From an uncultured Pelagibacteraceae bacterium (GTDB taxonomy: Bacteria; Pseudomonadota; Alphaproteobacteria; Pelagibacterales; Pelagibacteraceae): a DNA stretch of 44,881 bases. Below the pieces are notes generated by a model, which searched no databases, was not told where the DNA came from, and saw nothing but the letters and a program-made list of their open reading frames with translations. This document shows, piece by piece, positions 1-10,695 of the stretch; the first letter of the stretch is position 1, and the number at the start of each line of letters is the position of its first letter. The position numbers and the translations under genes are program-made. The stretch covers positions 77,527 to 122,407 of the forward strand of contig CACNFB010000003.1 of assembly GCA_902619665.1 (NCBI GenBank), in the 5' to 3' direction.

Positions 1-249
1 GACATCAACCAAATTGTTTTCAGTTTTAAAGTTCCAAGACAAATCAGTTTGAACATTGGTATCCAATCTTACAGATACGGGCTTATCTATTACGATTTTT
101 GGTATATCCTTTGAAATTTGCGTTGTACCTCCAAAACCAGTTACACGGCAAAAAAGGTCATACAATGGAACAGCAGCAAATGACATGCCTAGCATCAGCA
201 AAAATATGAAAGATAGTAATAGAGGGGTTAATTTTTTTTTTGATATCAT
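1..249 (-). CDS. ctaG: Cytochrome c oxidase assembly protein CtaG/Cox11, N-terminal part
   Basis: This gene begins at 249 on the minus strand and leaves the window at base 1 after 83 in-frame codons, so only the N-terminus is visible. The translation shows a short basic start, one membrane segment (about residues 8-26) and the Cox11 signature PLYDLFCRVTGFGGTTQ just after it. Cox11 proteins are membrane-anchored periplasmic copper chaperones that deliver copper to the CuB site of cytochrome oxidase subunit I. The start ATG overlaps the TGA of the upstream 41-residue gene, so the two are translationally coupled within the cta operon. The family assignment is firm. The copper-binding cysteines of the periplasmic domain lie outside the window. 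Confidence 0.93.
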   Translation of the reverse strand, partial: MISKKKLTPLLLSFIFLLMLGMSFAAVPLYDLFCRVTGFGGTTQISKDIPKIVIDKPVSVRLDTNVQTDLSWNFKTENNLVDV

Positions 250-371
250 ATTACTCTCTCAAATACACCAACATTATATAAAGTGAAAATAAACAATAAG
301 ATTATAAAAACAACAAGTCCAATTCCTGTTAAAAGATTTTTCTTTTTTACTTTTTTATCAATTTCCATCAT
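246..371 (-). CDS. Small single-span membrane protein between ctaB and ctaG (CoxF-like position)
   Basis: A 41-residue open frame runs from 371 to 246. It begins ATG ATG, overlapping the ctaB stop (ATGA), and ends with a TGA that overlaps the ctaG ATG. The product has a lysine-rich N-terminus (DKKVKKKN) followed by one hydrophobic span, LLTGIGLVVFIILLFIFTLY, and a short tail. Many alphaproteobacterial cta operons have a very small membrane protein of this shape at this position, annotated CoxF or hypothetical. The overlap at both ends and the charge pattern argue for a real gene. Its role is probably in oxidase assembly, inferred from context only. The second ATG (368) is an equally possible start. 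Confidence 0.72.
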   Translation of the reverse strand: MMEIDKKVKKKNLLTGIGLVVFIILLFIFTLYNVGVFERVI

Positions 372-1279
372 ACGAAATTATCAACTAAAAATAATACAAA
401 AATTGCAAATAAATAGATTATCGAATAACTAAAAACCTTTTTGGCTTTTAAAATATTAAATTTGTGCTTTTCGTCTTTGTAAAGATCAAAACAGATATAG
501 TTATAATATATTGTTAAAGGTAAACAAAATATTGCAAAAAGGTTTCCCACAAAACCAATATGGTATGGCAAATACAATACTGGTAACATAATTAGCGAAT
601 AAATAAGTATATTTATTTTAGTATTTTGTACTCCACTTATAACTGGTAACATTGGTATTTTTGCTAATCTATAATCTTCTGCTTTGTAGAGACTAAGTGC
701 CCAAAAATGTGAAGGTGTCCAGAAAAATATAATTAGAAAAAATGAAATTGCTTCTAATGATAAATTGCCCGTTACGATTGTCCAGCCTATAACTGGAGGT
801 AATGCGCCTGCAGCTCCACCTATTACTATATTTTGAGGCGTTCTTCTTTTTAACCAAACTGTGTAAACAACAACGTAAAAGAAAATGGTAAAAAAAAGTA
901 TAAAGGCCGATAAAAGATTTGAAAAATAATACAATCCATAAATTGAAATTAAAGATAAAGTTAATCCAAAAATTAAAGCTTGAGACTTGTTTACTTTTCC
1001 AGTGGGGATTGGTCTTAAACAGGTTCTTGACATTAATTTGTCAAGATCCGCCTCATACCACATATTCAAAGCACCAGCTGCTCCAGCACCTAAAGTAACA
1101 AAACCGATGCTTATAATTGCATCAAAGATTGGTATTTGATTTGGTGCTGTAAGTAACCCTACCGCACAAGTGAAAATTACTAAGGACATCACCCTAGGTT
1201 TCATAAGATCAATTAAACCATTAAATAGTTTGATCTCAACAAGTAGATTTCGTTTTAATAATGAATTTAGGGCGTTCAT
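368..1279 (-). CDS. ctaB: Protoheme IX farnesyltransferase (heme O synthase)
   Basis: The 303-residue product is a UbiA-superfamily membrane prenyltransferase. It adds a farnesyl group to heme B to make heme O, the precursor of the heme A used by the oxidase encoded next to it. The first Asp-rich motif is visible at about residues 72-90 (NMWYEADLDKLMSRT followed by RPIP), and the second conserved loop reads YKAEDYRLAKIPMLP. Eight or nine hydrophobic spans cover the rest. Length is normal for the family (about 290-310). It follows ctaD after 15 bases and overlaps the next small gene, consistent with one cta transcript. No ctaA (heme A synthase) is seen in this window. Confidence 0.96.
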   Translation of the reverse strand: MNALNSLLKRNLLVEIKLFNGLIDLMKPRVMSLVIFTCAVGLLTAPNQIPIFDAIISIGFVTLGAGAAGALNMWYEADLDKLMSRTCLRPIPTGKVNKSQALIFGLTLSLISIYGLYYFSNLLSAFILFFTIFFYVVVYTVWLKRRTPQNIVIGGAAGALPPVIGWTIVTGNLSLEAISFFLIIFFWTPSHFWALSLYKAEDYRLAKIPMLPVISGVQNTKINILIYSLIMLPVLYLPYHIGFVGNLFAIFCLPLTIYYNYICFDLYKDEKHKFNILKAKKVFSYSIIYLFAIFVLFLVDNFV

Positions 1280-1294
1280 TTAATTATTTTTAAA

Positions 1295-3750
<2,456 letters not shown>

Positions 3751-3809
3751 CTTTAAAACTATATAAAGTGATTTTATAGAAATTACACTTAAGATTTCGC
3801 GACAATTTA

Positions 3810-4517
3810 TCAATTTAACTCATAACCTACTATAGATAATGCTGATATTGCTGCTGTTTCAGCCCTCAATATATTCTCACCTAAACTCAACTTATAAATA
3901 CCCTTAAATTTTCCTATTTCAACTCTTTCAGATTCTGAGAAATCTCCCTCTGGGCCAATAATTACACAATTAGATTTTGATAATAATTTATCCTTATCTA
4001 GTTTTTTAGTTTTTGAATTTAAATCTGTTAAAATTAAATTTATGTTTTCTTGATTTTTATTAAGAAATTTTTTTAATGTTGTTGGTTCTTCGATACTAGG
4101 AATATTAATCCGATTGGACTGTTCGCTTGCTTCCACAACTATTTTTCTTAACCTATCTAAATTTATTTTTCGAACAATTGTTCTATCAAAAATAATGGGT
4201 ATAAAATTTGTTACACCTAATTCTGTAGATTTTTGTATCATGAAATTAAAAAAGTTTGATTTGATCGGAGAAAAAGCAAGCCATAATTCATTTTTATGTT
4301 CTTTTGATCTTATTTGTTTTCCAAGTCTAAAATTTATAAATCCAGATTTAATACTTTCAAAGCGAGCAACCCATTCTCCATTTTCATTAAATAAATTAAA
4401 GTTATCGCCTTTTTTAATTCTCATGACTTTTAACAAATAATGAGATTGATCTTTATTTAATTTACCGGTTAAATTATTAGATAAACTTTCTTTGAAAAAT
4501 AATCTAATATTGTTCAT
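3810..4517 (-). CDS. rsmE: 16S rRNA (uracil1498-N3)-methyltransferase RsmE
   Basis: The 235-residue product matches the SPOUT-fold RsmE family, which methylates U1498 of 16S rRNA using S-adenosylmethionine. Visible hallmarks are the IIGPEGDFSESE loop (usually GPEGGF) and the knot motif LGENILRAETAAISAL near the C-terminus. The N-terminal part has the PUA-like HYLLKVMRIKKGD stretch. Length is normal. It is the first gene of the minus-strand run leading into ctaC and is divergent from the haloacid dehalogenase gene with only 20 bases between the two starts, so any promoter must overlap coding sequence. The G to D change in the SAM loop is a small deviation. Confidence 0.94.
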   Translation of the reverse strand: MNNIRLFFKESLSNNLTGKLNKDQSHYLLKVMRIKKGDNFNLFNENGEWVARFESIKSGFINFRLGKQIRSKEHKNELWLAFSPIKSNFFNFMIQKSTELGVTNFIPIIFDRTIVRKINLDRLRKIVVEASEQSNRINIPSIEEPTTLKKFLNKNQENINLILTDLNSKTKKLDKDKLLSKSNCVIIGPEGDFSESERVEIGKFKGIYKLSLGENILRAETAAISALSIVGYELN

Positions 4518-4537
4518 AGTGTGATACTAAACTTTTT

Positions 4538-5212
4538 ATGAAAAAAATTAAGGTAATAATTTTTGACGCTTATGGCACTCTTTTTGATGTAAATTCTGCA
4601 GCAGAAAAATGTAAAGAAAAAATTGGTGATAAATGGGAAAACTTTGCGAATTATTGGAGAACCACTCAGTTAGAGTATACTTGGTTAAGAAGTCTGATGA
4701 AAAGACATAAAGATTTTTGGCAAGTTACAGAAGATAGTTTAGATAAATCTTTGCTGGCATTTAAAATAGATCCTAGGATGAGATCAGAGTTGTTAAATCT
4801 TTATAAAATATTGAATACTTTTCCAGAAGTAAAAGAGGTATTAAAAAATCTTAAAGAAAAAAAATATAAAATTTCAATACTTTCTAATGGTACTCCTGAC
4901 CTCTTAGATGGATTGGTGAAAAGTAATAATCTAGAAAAAATGTTTGATGATATATTTTCAGTTGAAGAAGTTGGAATTTATAAGCCAGATGCAAAAGTGT
5001 ATGATATGCCCATCAAAAAGTATGAAGTTGCGAAAAATGAAGTTGCATTTTTAAGTGCCAATACTTGGGATGTTTCTGGTGCAGGAAATTTTGGTTTCAA
5101 TTCTATTTGGGTAAATAGAAACAAAAATATTTTTGACAAACTGGATTATATTCCTCATAATGAAATAAATAATCTTAATGAATTATTAAAACTAATTTAT
5201 AAAAATGAATAA
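4538..5212 (+). CDS. L-2-haloacid dehalogenase (HAD type II)
   Basis: The 224-residue product is a HAD-fold hydrolase that closely resembles L-2-haloacid dehalogenases, which convert L-2-haloalkanoates to D-2-hydroxyacids. The nucleophile Asp10 lies in FDAYGTLFDV, and Thr14, Arg41, Ser116, Lys149, Tyr155, Ser173, Asn175 and Asp178 line up, with a constant two-residue shift after Arg41, with the catalytic set known from L-DEX (Asp10, Thr14, Arg41, Ser118, Lys151, Tyr157, Ser175, Asn177, Asp180). The cap motif QLEYTWLRSLMKR is also typical. It is the first of five closely packed genes and its stop overlaps the start of the CDGSH gene. A substrate in seawater such as a haloacetate is inference. 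Confidence 0.92.
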   Translation: MKKIKVIIFDAYGTLFDVNSAAEKCKEKIGDKWENFANYWRTTQLEYTWLRSLMKRHKDFWQVTEDSLDKSLLAFKIDPRMRSELLNLYKILNTFPEVKEVLKNLKEKKYKISILSNGTPDLLDGLVKSNNLEKMFDDIFSVEEVGIYKPDAKVYDMPIKKYEVAKNEVAFLSANTWDVSGAGNFGFNSIWVNRNKNIFDKLDYIPHNEINNLNELLKLIYKNE

Positions 5213-5441
5213 ACCTATTAGAGCAGGAGATAGCGCAATCGCTTTGGAAGTTGAAAAGGGAAAATCTTATTTTTGGTGTAGCTGTGGAAAAAGTTTAAAA
5301 CAACCACTGTGTGATGGCTCGCATAAAGAAACAGAATTTAAACCAATAGCCTTTAAAGCAGATGTAACAAAAAAATTATTTTTTTGTGCTTGTAAACAAA
5401 CTAAAAATCAGCCATTTTGTGATGGGTCACATAACAAATAA
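5205..5441 (+). CDS. Tandem CDGSH iron-sulfur protein
   Basis: This 78-residue protein contains two CDGSH zinc-finger-like motifs that each bind a 2Fe-2S cluster through three Cys and one His. The first set is Cys25, Cys27, Cys36 and His40, the second Cys61, Cys63, Cys72 and His76. Two motifs in one short chain is the bacterial class related to mitochondrial MiNT/CISD3. Such proteins are thought to act in redox sensing or cluster/electron transfer; the partner is unknown. The start overlaps the dehalogenase gene by eight bases and the stop is three bases from the DoxX gene, so translation is probably coupled. Confidence 0.93.
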   Translation: MNKPIRAGDSAIALEVEKGKSYFWCSCGKSLKQPLCDGSHKETEFKPIAFKADVTKKLFFCACKQTKNQPFCDGSHNK

Positions 5442-5444
5442 ATA

Positions 5445-5831
5445 ATGGAAAATTTATTTAGTAAATTAAATTTTATTGCGCCTTGGTTTTTAAGACTGGG
5501 TCTAGGTGTAGCATTTATTATACATGGATATTTTAAGTTTCCTTTACCACCAGCTGGATTAATAGAATATTTTGGTTTATCGCCACTTTTATCGTCTGTT
5601 GTTGCTATATCAGAAGTTGGATCTGGAATATTATTAATTATAAGTGGATTTGTAAAAGGATCTATTGGAAATTTTCTTACAAGATTAAGTGCTTTTACTA
5701 TCACAATTATAATGATAAATGTGTTTGCTATTGGTCATCCAGATTGGTTTTTTACAACAAAACTTTTTACTAGTGAGCAAATATTTCTCTTTCTGATAAG
5801 TTTATATTTTGTTATTAAGGGAAACAATTAA
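5445..5831 (+). CDS. DoxX family membrane protein
   Basis: The 128-residue product has four hydrophobic spans and the DoxX-family pattern WFLRLGLGVAFIIHGYFKF near the N-terminus, followed by EYFGLSPLLSSVVAISEVGSG. DoxX relatives include the small subunit of archaeal thiosulfate:quinone oxidoreductase and bacterial proteins linked to oxidative stress, but most members are uncharacterised. It lies three bases after the CDGSH gene and four bases before the pirin gene. A role in passing electrons or quinone-linked redox chemistry at the membrane would fit the neighbours, but this is inference. Confidence 0.88.
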   Translation: MENLFSKLNFIAPWFLRLGLGVAFIIHGYFKFPLPPAGLIEYFGLSPLLSSVVAISEVGSGILLIISGFVKGSIGNFLTRLSAFTITIIMINVFAIGHPDWFFTTKLFTSEQIFLFLISLYFVIKGNN

Positions 5832-5835
5832 TCTT

Positions 5836-6666
5836 ATGATTGAAGTAAGCAAAATTATAAAACCAACTAATGCATCAGATGGTGCTGGTGTGAAGCTAAA
5901 AAGAAGTATCGGTGTTGAACCAAATTATTATGATCCATTCTTAATGTTAGATGAATTTGGGTCTGAAAATAGTGAAGATTATGTTGCAGGATTTCCTCCA
6001 CATCCACACAGAGGAATTGAAACTGTTACATATATGCTAAATGGGGATTTTGAGCACGAAGATAGCACTGGCGGTAAAGGAAAAATGACAGCTGGTGATG
6101 TTCAATGGATGAAAACTGGAAGCGGTATTATACATTCTGAAATGCCAGCCATGAAGGAGGGAAAACTTCATGGATTTCAATTATGGATAAATATGCCAGC
6201 CAAATTAAAAATGAGTAAGCCTGAATATATTTATATTAAGGCAGATAAAATGAGTATCCATAAAGATCAAGACAAGGAAGTAAAAACTATAGCTGGAAAA
6301 TTTGAAAAAGCTGAAGGTCCGGTAAAGGGCCATAATGTAGAGCCTATTTATTTTGATGTAGAGCTTAAGAAAGATAAAGAGTTTAATTTTGATATTCCTG
6401 AGACACACAATACCTTTATATATTTAATTAGTGGAGAAATAAAAATTGGAAGCAAAGTGCACGATGAAATTAAAGATAGCACATTGATACTACTTAATGA
6501 TGGAAAAGACTTAAAAGTTAAAGCATCATTGAACTCTAAATTTCTACTCATATCTGGAAAACCCTTAAATGAAGAAATAGCAAGAGGTGGTCCCTTTGTA
6601 ATGAACACTAAAAAAGAGATACTAGATGCTGTTAACGATTATCATAACGGTACATTTGTTAAATAA
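5836..6666 (+). CDS. Pirin family protein (quercetinase-like cupin)
   Basis: The product (276 residues from ATG 5836) is a bicupin of the pirin family. The metal-binding residues His56, His58, His100 and Glu102 (in PPHPHRGIET and SGIIHSEMP) match the iron ligands known for pirins almost position for position. Some bacterial pirins have quercetin 2,3-dioxygenase activity and others act as redox-responsive regulators, so the biochemical role here is open. I chose 5836 rather than an upstream start at 5809 because the latter overlaps the DoxX gene and adds nine residues absent from the family. The stop overlaps the next gene by one base. Confidence 0.92.
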   Translation: MIEVSKIIKPTNASDGAGVKLKRSIGVEPNYYDPFLMLDEFGSENSEDYVAGFPPHPHRGIETVTYMLNGDFEHEDSTGGKGKMTAGDVQWMKTGSGIIHSEMPAMKEGKLHGFQLWINMPAKLKMSKPEYIYIKADKMSIHKDQDKEVKTIAGKFEKAEGPVKGHNVEPIYFDVELKKDKEFNFDIPETHNTFIYLISGEIKIGSKVHDEIKDSTLILLNDGKDLKVKASLNSKFLLISGKPLNEEIARGGPFVMNTKKEILDAVNDYHNGTFVK

Positions 6667-7637
6667 TGCATAGTGTATCTTTCTCAAAAACTGGTGGCCC
6701 TGAAGTTCTTGAATATAAAGAGTTAAAACTTGAAGATCCAAAGAGTGGTGAAGTGCTAATTAAACACTCTGCAATAGGATTAAATTTTATAGATACTTAC
6801 CATCGATCAGGTTTGTACCCTGTGCCACTACCTTCAGGAATTGGTTTAGAAGGTGCAGGAATTATTGAAAAAGTTGGACAAGATGTTTCAAGTTTTAAAG
6901 AGGGTGATAAAGTTGCCTATGCTGCTGCACCATTAGGCTCCTACTCTTCTCACAGAATATATCCGACAAAAAATTTGGTCAAAGTTCCAGAGGGAATTGA
7001 TCTTAATATAGTCGCATGTTTAATGACAAAAGGCTTAACAACCTTTTATTTGTTGCACAAAACTTATGAGGTTAAAAAAGGTCAAACGATATTATTTCAT
7101 GCTGCGGCAGGGGGTGTTGGTCAAATATTTTGTCAGTGGGCAAAAAGTTTAGGATGTAAAGTTATTGGAACTGTAGGATCTGATGAAAAAATAGAATTAG
7201 CCAAAAAATACGGTTGTGATGAAGTAATAAATTACTCGAAGGAAAATTTTAAAAACAGGGTAATGGAAATTACCAATAATGAGGGTTTGCCAGTTGTATA
7301 TGATGGGGTAGGAAAAGTAACTCTAGAAAATTCTTTAGGCTGTTTAAAAATGCGTGGAATGATGGTTTCATTTGGTAATGCATCAGGAAAACTTGATCCT
7401 ATCGACGTTGGTAAATTAATTGCTCCAAAAGGTTTATATTTAACTAGGCCAAGTATTGCTCATTACACTGCTACTAGAGGAGAACTAGACGAAGCATCTG
7501 AAAAACTATTTCAAATGGTAAAAAATGGGAATGTAAAAGTTGAAATATTTAAAAAATATAACCTCAAAGATGCAATACAAGCACATAAAGATCTTGAGGG
7601 ACGTAAAATATTAGGACCGGCAATAATTACTCCTTAA
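6666..7637 (+). CDS. qor: Quinone oxidoreductase (zinc-independent MDR family)
   Basis: The 323-residue product belongs to the medium-chain dehydrogenase/reductase superfamily, quinone oxidoreductase (zeta-crystallin) branch. It has the GroES-like N-terminal domain with GLNFIDTYHRSGLYPVPLPS and the NADPH-binding Rossmann motif HAAAGGVGQIFCQWAKSLG. Zinc ligands of alcohol dehydrogenases are absent, as expected. These enzymes reduce quinones or other reactive carbonyls with NADPH. It ends the five-gene run that starts at 4538, and its 3' end overlaps by 11 bases with the convergent DUF2721 gene. The substrate is not determinable from sequence. Confidence 0.94.
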   Translation: MHSVSFSKTGGPEVLEYKELKLEDPKSGEVLIKHSAIGLNFIDTYHRSGLYPVPLPSGIGLEGAGIIEKVGQDVSSFKEGDKVAYAAAPLGSYSSHRIYPTKNLVKVPEGIDLNIVACLMTKGLTTFYLLHKTYEVKKGQTILFHAAAGGVGQIFCQWAKSLGCKVIGTVGSDEKIELAKKYGCDEVINYSKENFKNRVMEITNNEGLPVVYDGVGKVTLENSLGCLKMRGMMVSFGNASGKLDPIDVGKLIAPKGLYLTRPSIAHYTATRGELDEASEKLFQMVKNGNVKVEIFKKYNLKDAIQAHKDLEGRKILGPAIITP

Positions 7638-8034
7638 ATTGTACATCCATATCAGAAATATGAAGCTTTAAGGCTTTGGTTGAAATTTGAATTTCTCTTA
7701 TAAAAAAAATAATTGATATCATCATAGATAAACAGCATGATCCAAAAATTATCCTAGCAACAAATATTCTTTCTAAGTATAACGCAAAGACTGTTAGCAT
7801 ATTGAACAAAAATCCAAATGCAGAAAACATAATTGTATATTTTAAAACATTAATTCTATTATTTAGGTTTATAAGTTGATCTCTCCACTCGGGTGGGGTG
7901 TGTTTTTCAAATACATGTTCGTCATGTATTTTTCTAATTAAATTACTTAAAGTGTGAAACCTGTTGCTATAAACACCCATAATTAGTGGAATTGCCGGAA
8001 ACATTAAAGCAGTGACTGTGTAATCAATATCCAT
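7627..8034 (-). CDS. DUF2721 family membrane protein
   Basis: The 135-residue product has three predicted membrane segments (about 8-20, 68-88 and 92-113) separated by a polar loop, ending in a short soluble tail. The pattern MFPAIPLIMGVYSNRF followed by LRKIHDEH-like residues and a central KYTIMFSAFGFLFNMLTVF segment matches the DUF2721 family of unknown function. It converges on qor, sharing 11 bases at the 3' ends, and is divergent from ubiA across 52 bases. Length agrees with the family. No function can be stated. Confidence 0.82.
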   Translation of the reverse strand: MDIDYTVTALMFPAIPLIMGVYSNRFHTLSNLIRKIHDEHVFEKHTPPEWRDQLINLNNRINVLKYTIMFSAFGFLFNMLTVFALYLERIFVARIIFGSCCLSMMISIIFFIREIQISTKALKLHISDMDVQFKE

Positions 8035-8086
8035 ACGAATCAGTTTGATTATGAATCGATGCTTTGTTATTTACAAGTAAATTATA

Positions 8087-8956
8087 ATGAAAGATTTTAT
8101 ACTTTTTCTTGATTTAATAAGATTGAAAAAACCAATTGGTATAATGCTGTTGTTTTGGCCATGCTTATGGGGTCTAACTTTGGCAAACGATTTCACAAGT
8201 AATAATTTACAGTACGTAATTTATTTTATTTATTTTTTTTTAGGCTCAGTTCTTATGAGGTCTGCTGGATGTATTGTTAATGATATCTTGGACAGGAAGT
8301 ATGATATTTTGGTAGAAAGAACTAAACAACGACCAATCGCATCAGGAAAAATTTCTGTAAATTTGAGTTTGATTTACGTAATAATTTTATGTTCGTTTGC
8401 TTTTTTAATTTTAATACAATTTAATTTTACGACTATTTTGTTGGGTCTAGCATCTATGCCTTTTGCATTTAGTTATCCTTTAATGAAAAGATATACTTAC
8501 TGGCCTCAATTATTTTTGGGATTTACTTTTAATTATGGACTTATAATGGCTTGGTTTTCTATAAAGCCTGAATTTAGTTATATTCCAATAATATTTTATA
8601 TAGGAGCCATATTTTGGACATTAGCTTACGACACAATATATGGGTTTCAAGACATTAAAGACGATGAAATAATAGGAGTGAAATCGACATCAATTAAATT
8701 TAAAAAAAATCCTAAGTTACTAATTTTTATATGCTATTTAGTTTTTATCTTAATGCAAATTATATCGGGGCTTTTGATGGAATTTAATTATTACTATTAT
8801 ATAGGTATTGTGATCATTGCTGTACACTTATTATTTTATCAAACAAAGAATTTGGATATTTCAAACCCCAAAATATGTTTAGAAAAATTTAAAGCTAATA
8901 ATTTTCTAGGTCTAATTGTTTTTGTAAATATATTAACAAATAAAATTTATCTATAA
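8087..8956 (+). CDS. ubiA: 4-hydroxybenzoate polyprenyltransferase
   Basis: The 289-residue membrane protein attaches a polyprenyl chain to 4-hydroxybenzoate in ubiquinone synthesis. Both Asp-rich motifs are intact: NDILDRKYDILVERTKQRP at about residues 65-85, and YDTIYGFQDIKDDEIIGVKS at about residues 185-205, which is the specific UbiA signature and separates it from CtaB. The remaining sequence forms eight or nine membrane helices. Length is normal. Its TAA stop overlaps the ATG of the downstream ABC transporter by one base. Ubiquinone made with this enzyme serves the respiratory chain, including the oxidase encoded at the left end. Confidence 0.97.
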   Translation: MKDFILFLDLIRLKKPIGIMLLFWPCLWGLTLANDFTSNNLQYVIYFIYFFLGSVLMRSAGCIVNDILDRKYDILVERTKQRPIASGKISVNLSLIYVIILCSFAFLILIQFNFTTILLGLASMPFAFSYPLMKRYTYWPQLFLGFTFNYGLIMAWFSIKPEFSYIPIIFYIGAIFWTLAYDTIYGFQDIKDDEIIGVKSTSIKFKKNPKLLIFICYLVFILMQIISGLLMEFNYYYYIGIVIIAVHLLFYQTKNLDISNPKICLEKFKANNFLGLIVFVNILTNKIYL

Positions 8957-10695
8957 TGACTAATTTACAAACTTTAAAAAGATTATTTAATGAGTATACG
9001 AAAAAATATTTAGCTCAAATTTTTTTAGCGTTAATTTTTTCATTAATATTAGCTGCTAGCACTTCTGCAATTGCGTGGTTATTAGATCCAGCTGTTGAAA
9101 AACTTTTTATTCAAAAAAATCAGAACTTAATGTTAATTATCCCTTTGGGTATTATTATGGCTTTTGCTACAAAAGGTTCTTCTTTGTATCTTGCCAAAGC
9201 AATAATGATAAGTGTCGGCGAAGAGGTGAGGAAAGCCATACAAGTAGATATGATGAAAAATTTAATTCAAGCAGATACTGAGACAATTGAAAAAAAACAT
9301 TCCGGTAAAATAATAACAAATCTAATAAATGATGTTAATTTTATGACTGGTCTTGTTAGTGTTGGAATACTAAATTTATTTAAGGATTCGCTCACATTAA
9401 TCGGATTGTTAGGAGTTATGTTTTATCAAAATTGGAAATTATCATTAATCGCGATCATAATGATACCTCTTGCCAGTTACTTTGCTAGATTTTTAGGTAA
9501 TAGAATAAGTAAGGTCACAACTCAAGCTATGGATACGGCGGGAGTTTTAAATTCCTACCTTATGGAGATTTTTAGAAATCATAAATTAATAAAAGTTTTT
9601 CAAAAAGAAACTTACGAAGCATCAAGAGCAAATAATGCATTGAATCAGCTAAAAGATAGGGGAAAAAAGTTAGCTATCATTTATGCAAGGTCATCACCAA
9701 TTATGGAATTTTTGACAGGAATTATGATTGCAATTCTTATTTATTTCTCTGGTAATTTAATTATGAGCGATGAGTTAGCTATAAATAATTTTTTTTCATT
9801 TTTAGCAGCAATGATGTTGGCCTATCAACCTGTTAGGTCTCTTGCAACATTAAATCTTACAATAAATCAAGGATTGGCAGCAGCAAAAAGGATCCTTCCA
9901 ATAATCGATCAAAAACATAATATTTTTGAAGACGAGAAATTAGACAAATTAAAAGTTTTGAGTGGTACTATCACTTTTGAAAAAGTAAATTTTAATTATA
10001 ATTCTAATTCTAGATCAATTTTAAAAAATATAAATTTGAGTATATCTGGAGGTGAAATGACCTCACTTGTAGGACATAGTGGAGCTGGTAAATCTACTAT
10101 ACTAAATTTAATACCTCGTTTTTATGATTGTTCAGATGGGGATATTAAAATTGATAATCAATCAATTAAAAATAAACGACTATCTTCATTAAGAGAGAAT
10201 GTATCTTTGGTGAGTCAAGAAACTACTTTATTTGATGATACAATTCTAAATAATATGAAATATGCAAATCTAAATGCAACTGATGACCAGATAAAAGAGG
10301 CAGCAAAACTCTCCTTTTCTGACGAATTTATAAACACACTTCCAAATAAATACAATACTATGATTGGGGAAAACGGTATTAGACTTTCTGGGGGTGAAAA
10401 ACAAAGATTATCTATTGCAAGAGCGTTTCTAAAAAATAGCAAGATTATACTATTAGATGAAGCCACTTCATCTCTAGACTCAGAAACTGAAAAAAAGATT
10501 CAAGATGCTTTAAGTTTTTTAACAAAAGGAAAAACAACTCTTGTTATAGCACATAGATTGTCAACAGTATTAAACTCCAATAAAATTTATGTTATAGACA
10601 ATGGAGAAGTTGTTGCTGAAGGAAATCACACTGAGCTATTAAACAATTCATTAATATACAAAAATTTCTACAATAAGCAGATACAAAAAGATTGA
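8956..10695 (+). CDS. msbA: MsbA-like ABC transporter, ATP-binding and membrane domains fused
   Basis: The 579-residue half-transporter has an N-terminal six-helix membrane domain and a C-terminal ATPase domain. Walker A is GHSGAGKST, the signature is LSGGEKQRLSIARA, Walker B is ILLDEATSSLDSE, and the H-loop is AHRLST. MsbA proteins flip lipid A-core across the inner membrane. That role is supported here by the next three genes, waaA, lpxK and an LpxL-like acyltransferase, all in the same direction with overlapping ends. Sequence alone cannot exclude another lipid substrate. The stop codon overlaps the waaA start by one base. Confidence 0.92.
   Translation: MTNLQTLKRLFNEYTKKYLAQIFLALIFSLILAASTSAIAWLLDPAVEKLFIQKNQNLMLIIPLGIIMAFATKGSSLYLAKAIMISVGEEVRKAIQVDMMKNLIQADTETIEKKHSGKIITNLINDVNFMTGLVSVGILNLFKDSLTLIGLLGVMFYQNWKLSLIAIIMIPLASYFARFLGNRISKVTTQAMDTAGVLNSYLMEIFRNHKLIKVFQKETYEASRANNALNQLKDRGKKLAIIYARSSPIMEFLTGIMIAILIYFSGNLIMSDELAINNFFSFLAAMMLAYQPVRSLATLNLTINQGLAAAKRILPIIDQKHNIFEDEKLDKLKVLSGTITFEKVNFNYNSNSRSILKNINLSISGGEMTSLVGHSGAGKSTILNLIPRFYDCSDGDIKIDNQSIKNKRLSSLRENVSLVSQETTLFDDTILNNMKYANLNATDDQIKEAAKLSFSDEFINTLPNKYNTMIGENGIRLSGGEKQRLSIARAFLKNSKIILLDEATSSLDSETEKKIQDALSFLTKGKTTLVIAHRLSTVLNSNKIYVIDNGEVVAEGNHTELLNNSLIYKNFYNKQIQKD

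Noticed and set aside
4114-4440. Plus-strand 108-residue open frame opposite rsmE
   Set aside because: Antisense shadow of rsmE with no recognisable features and no upstream signal.
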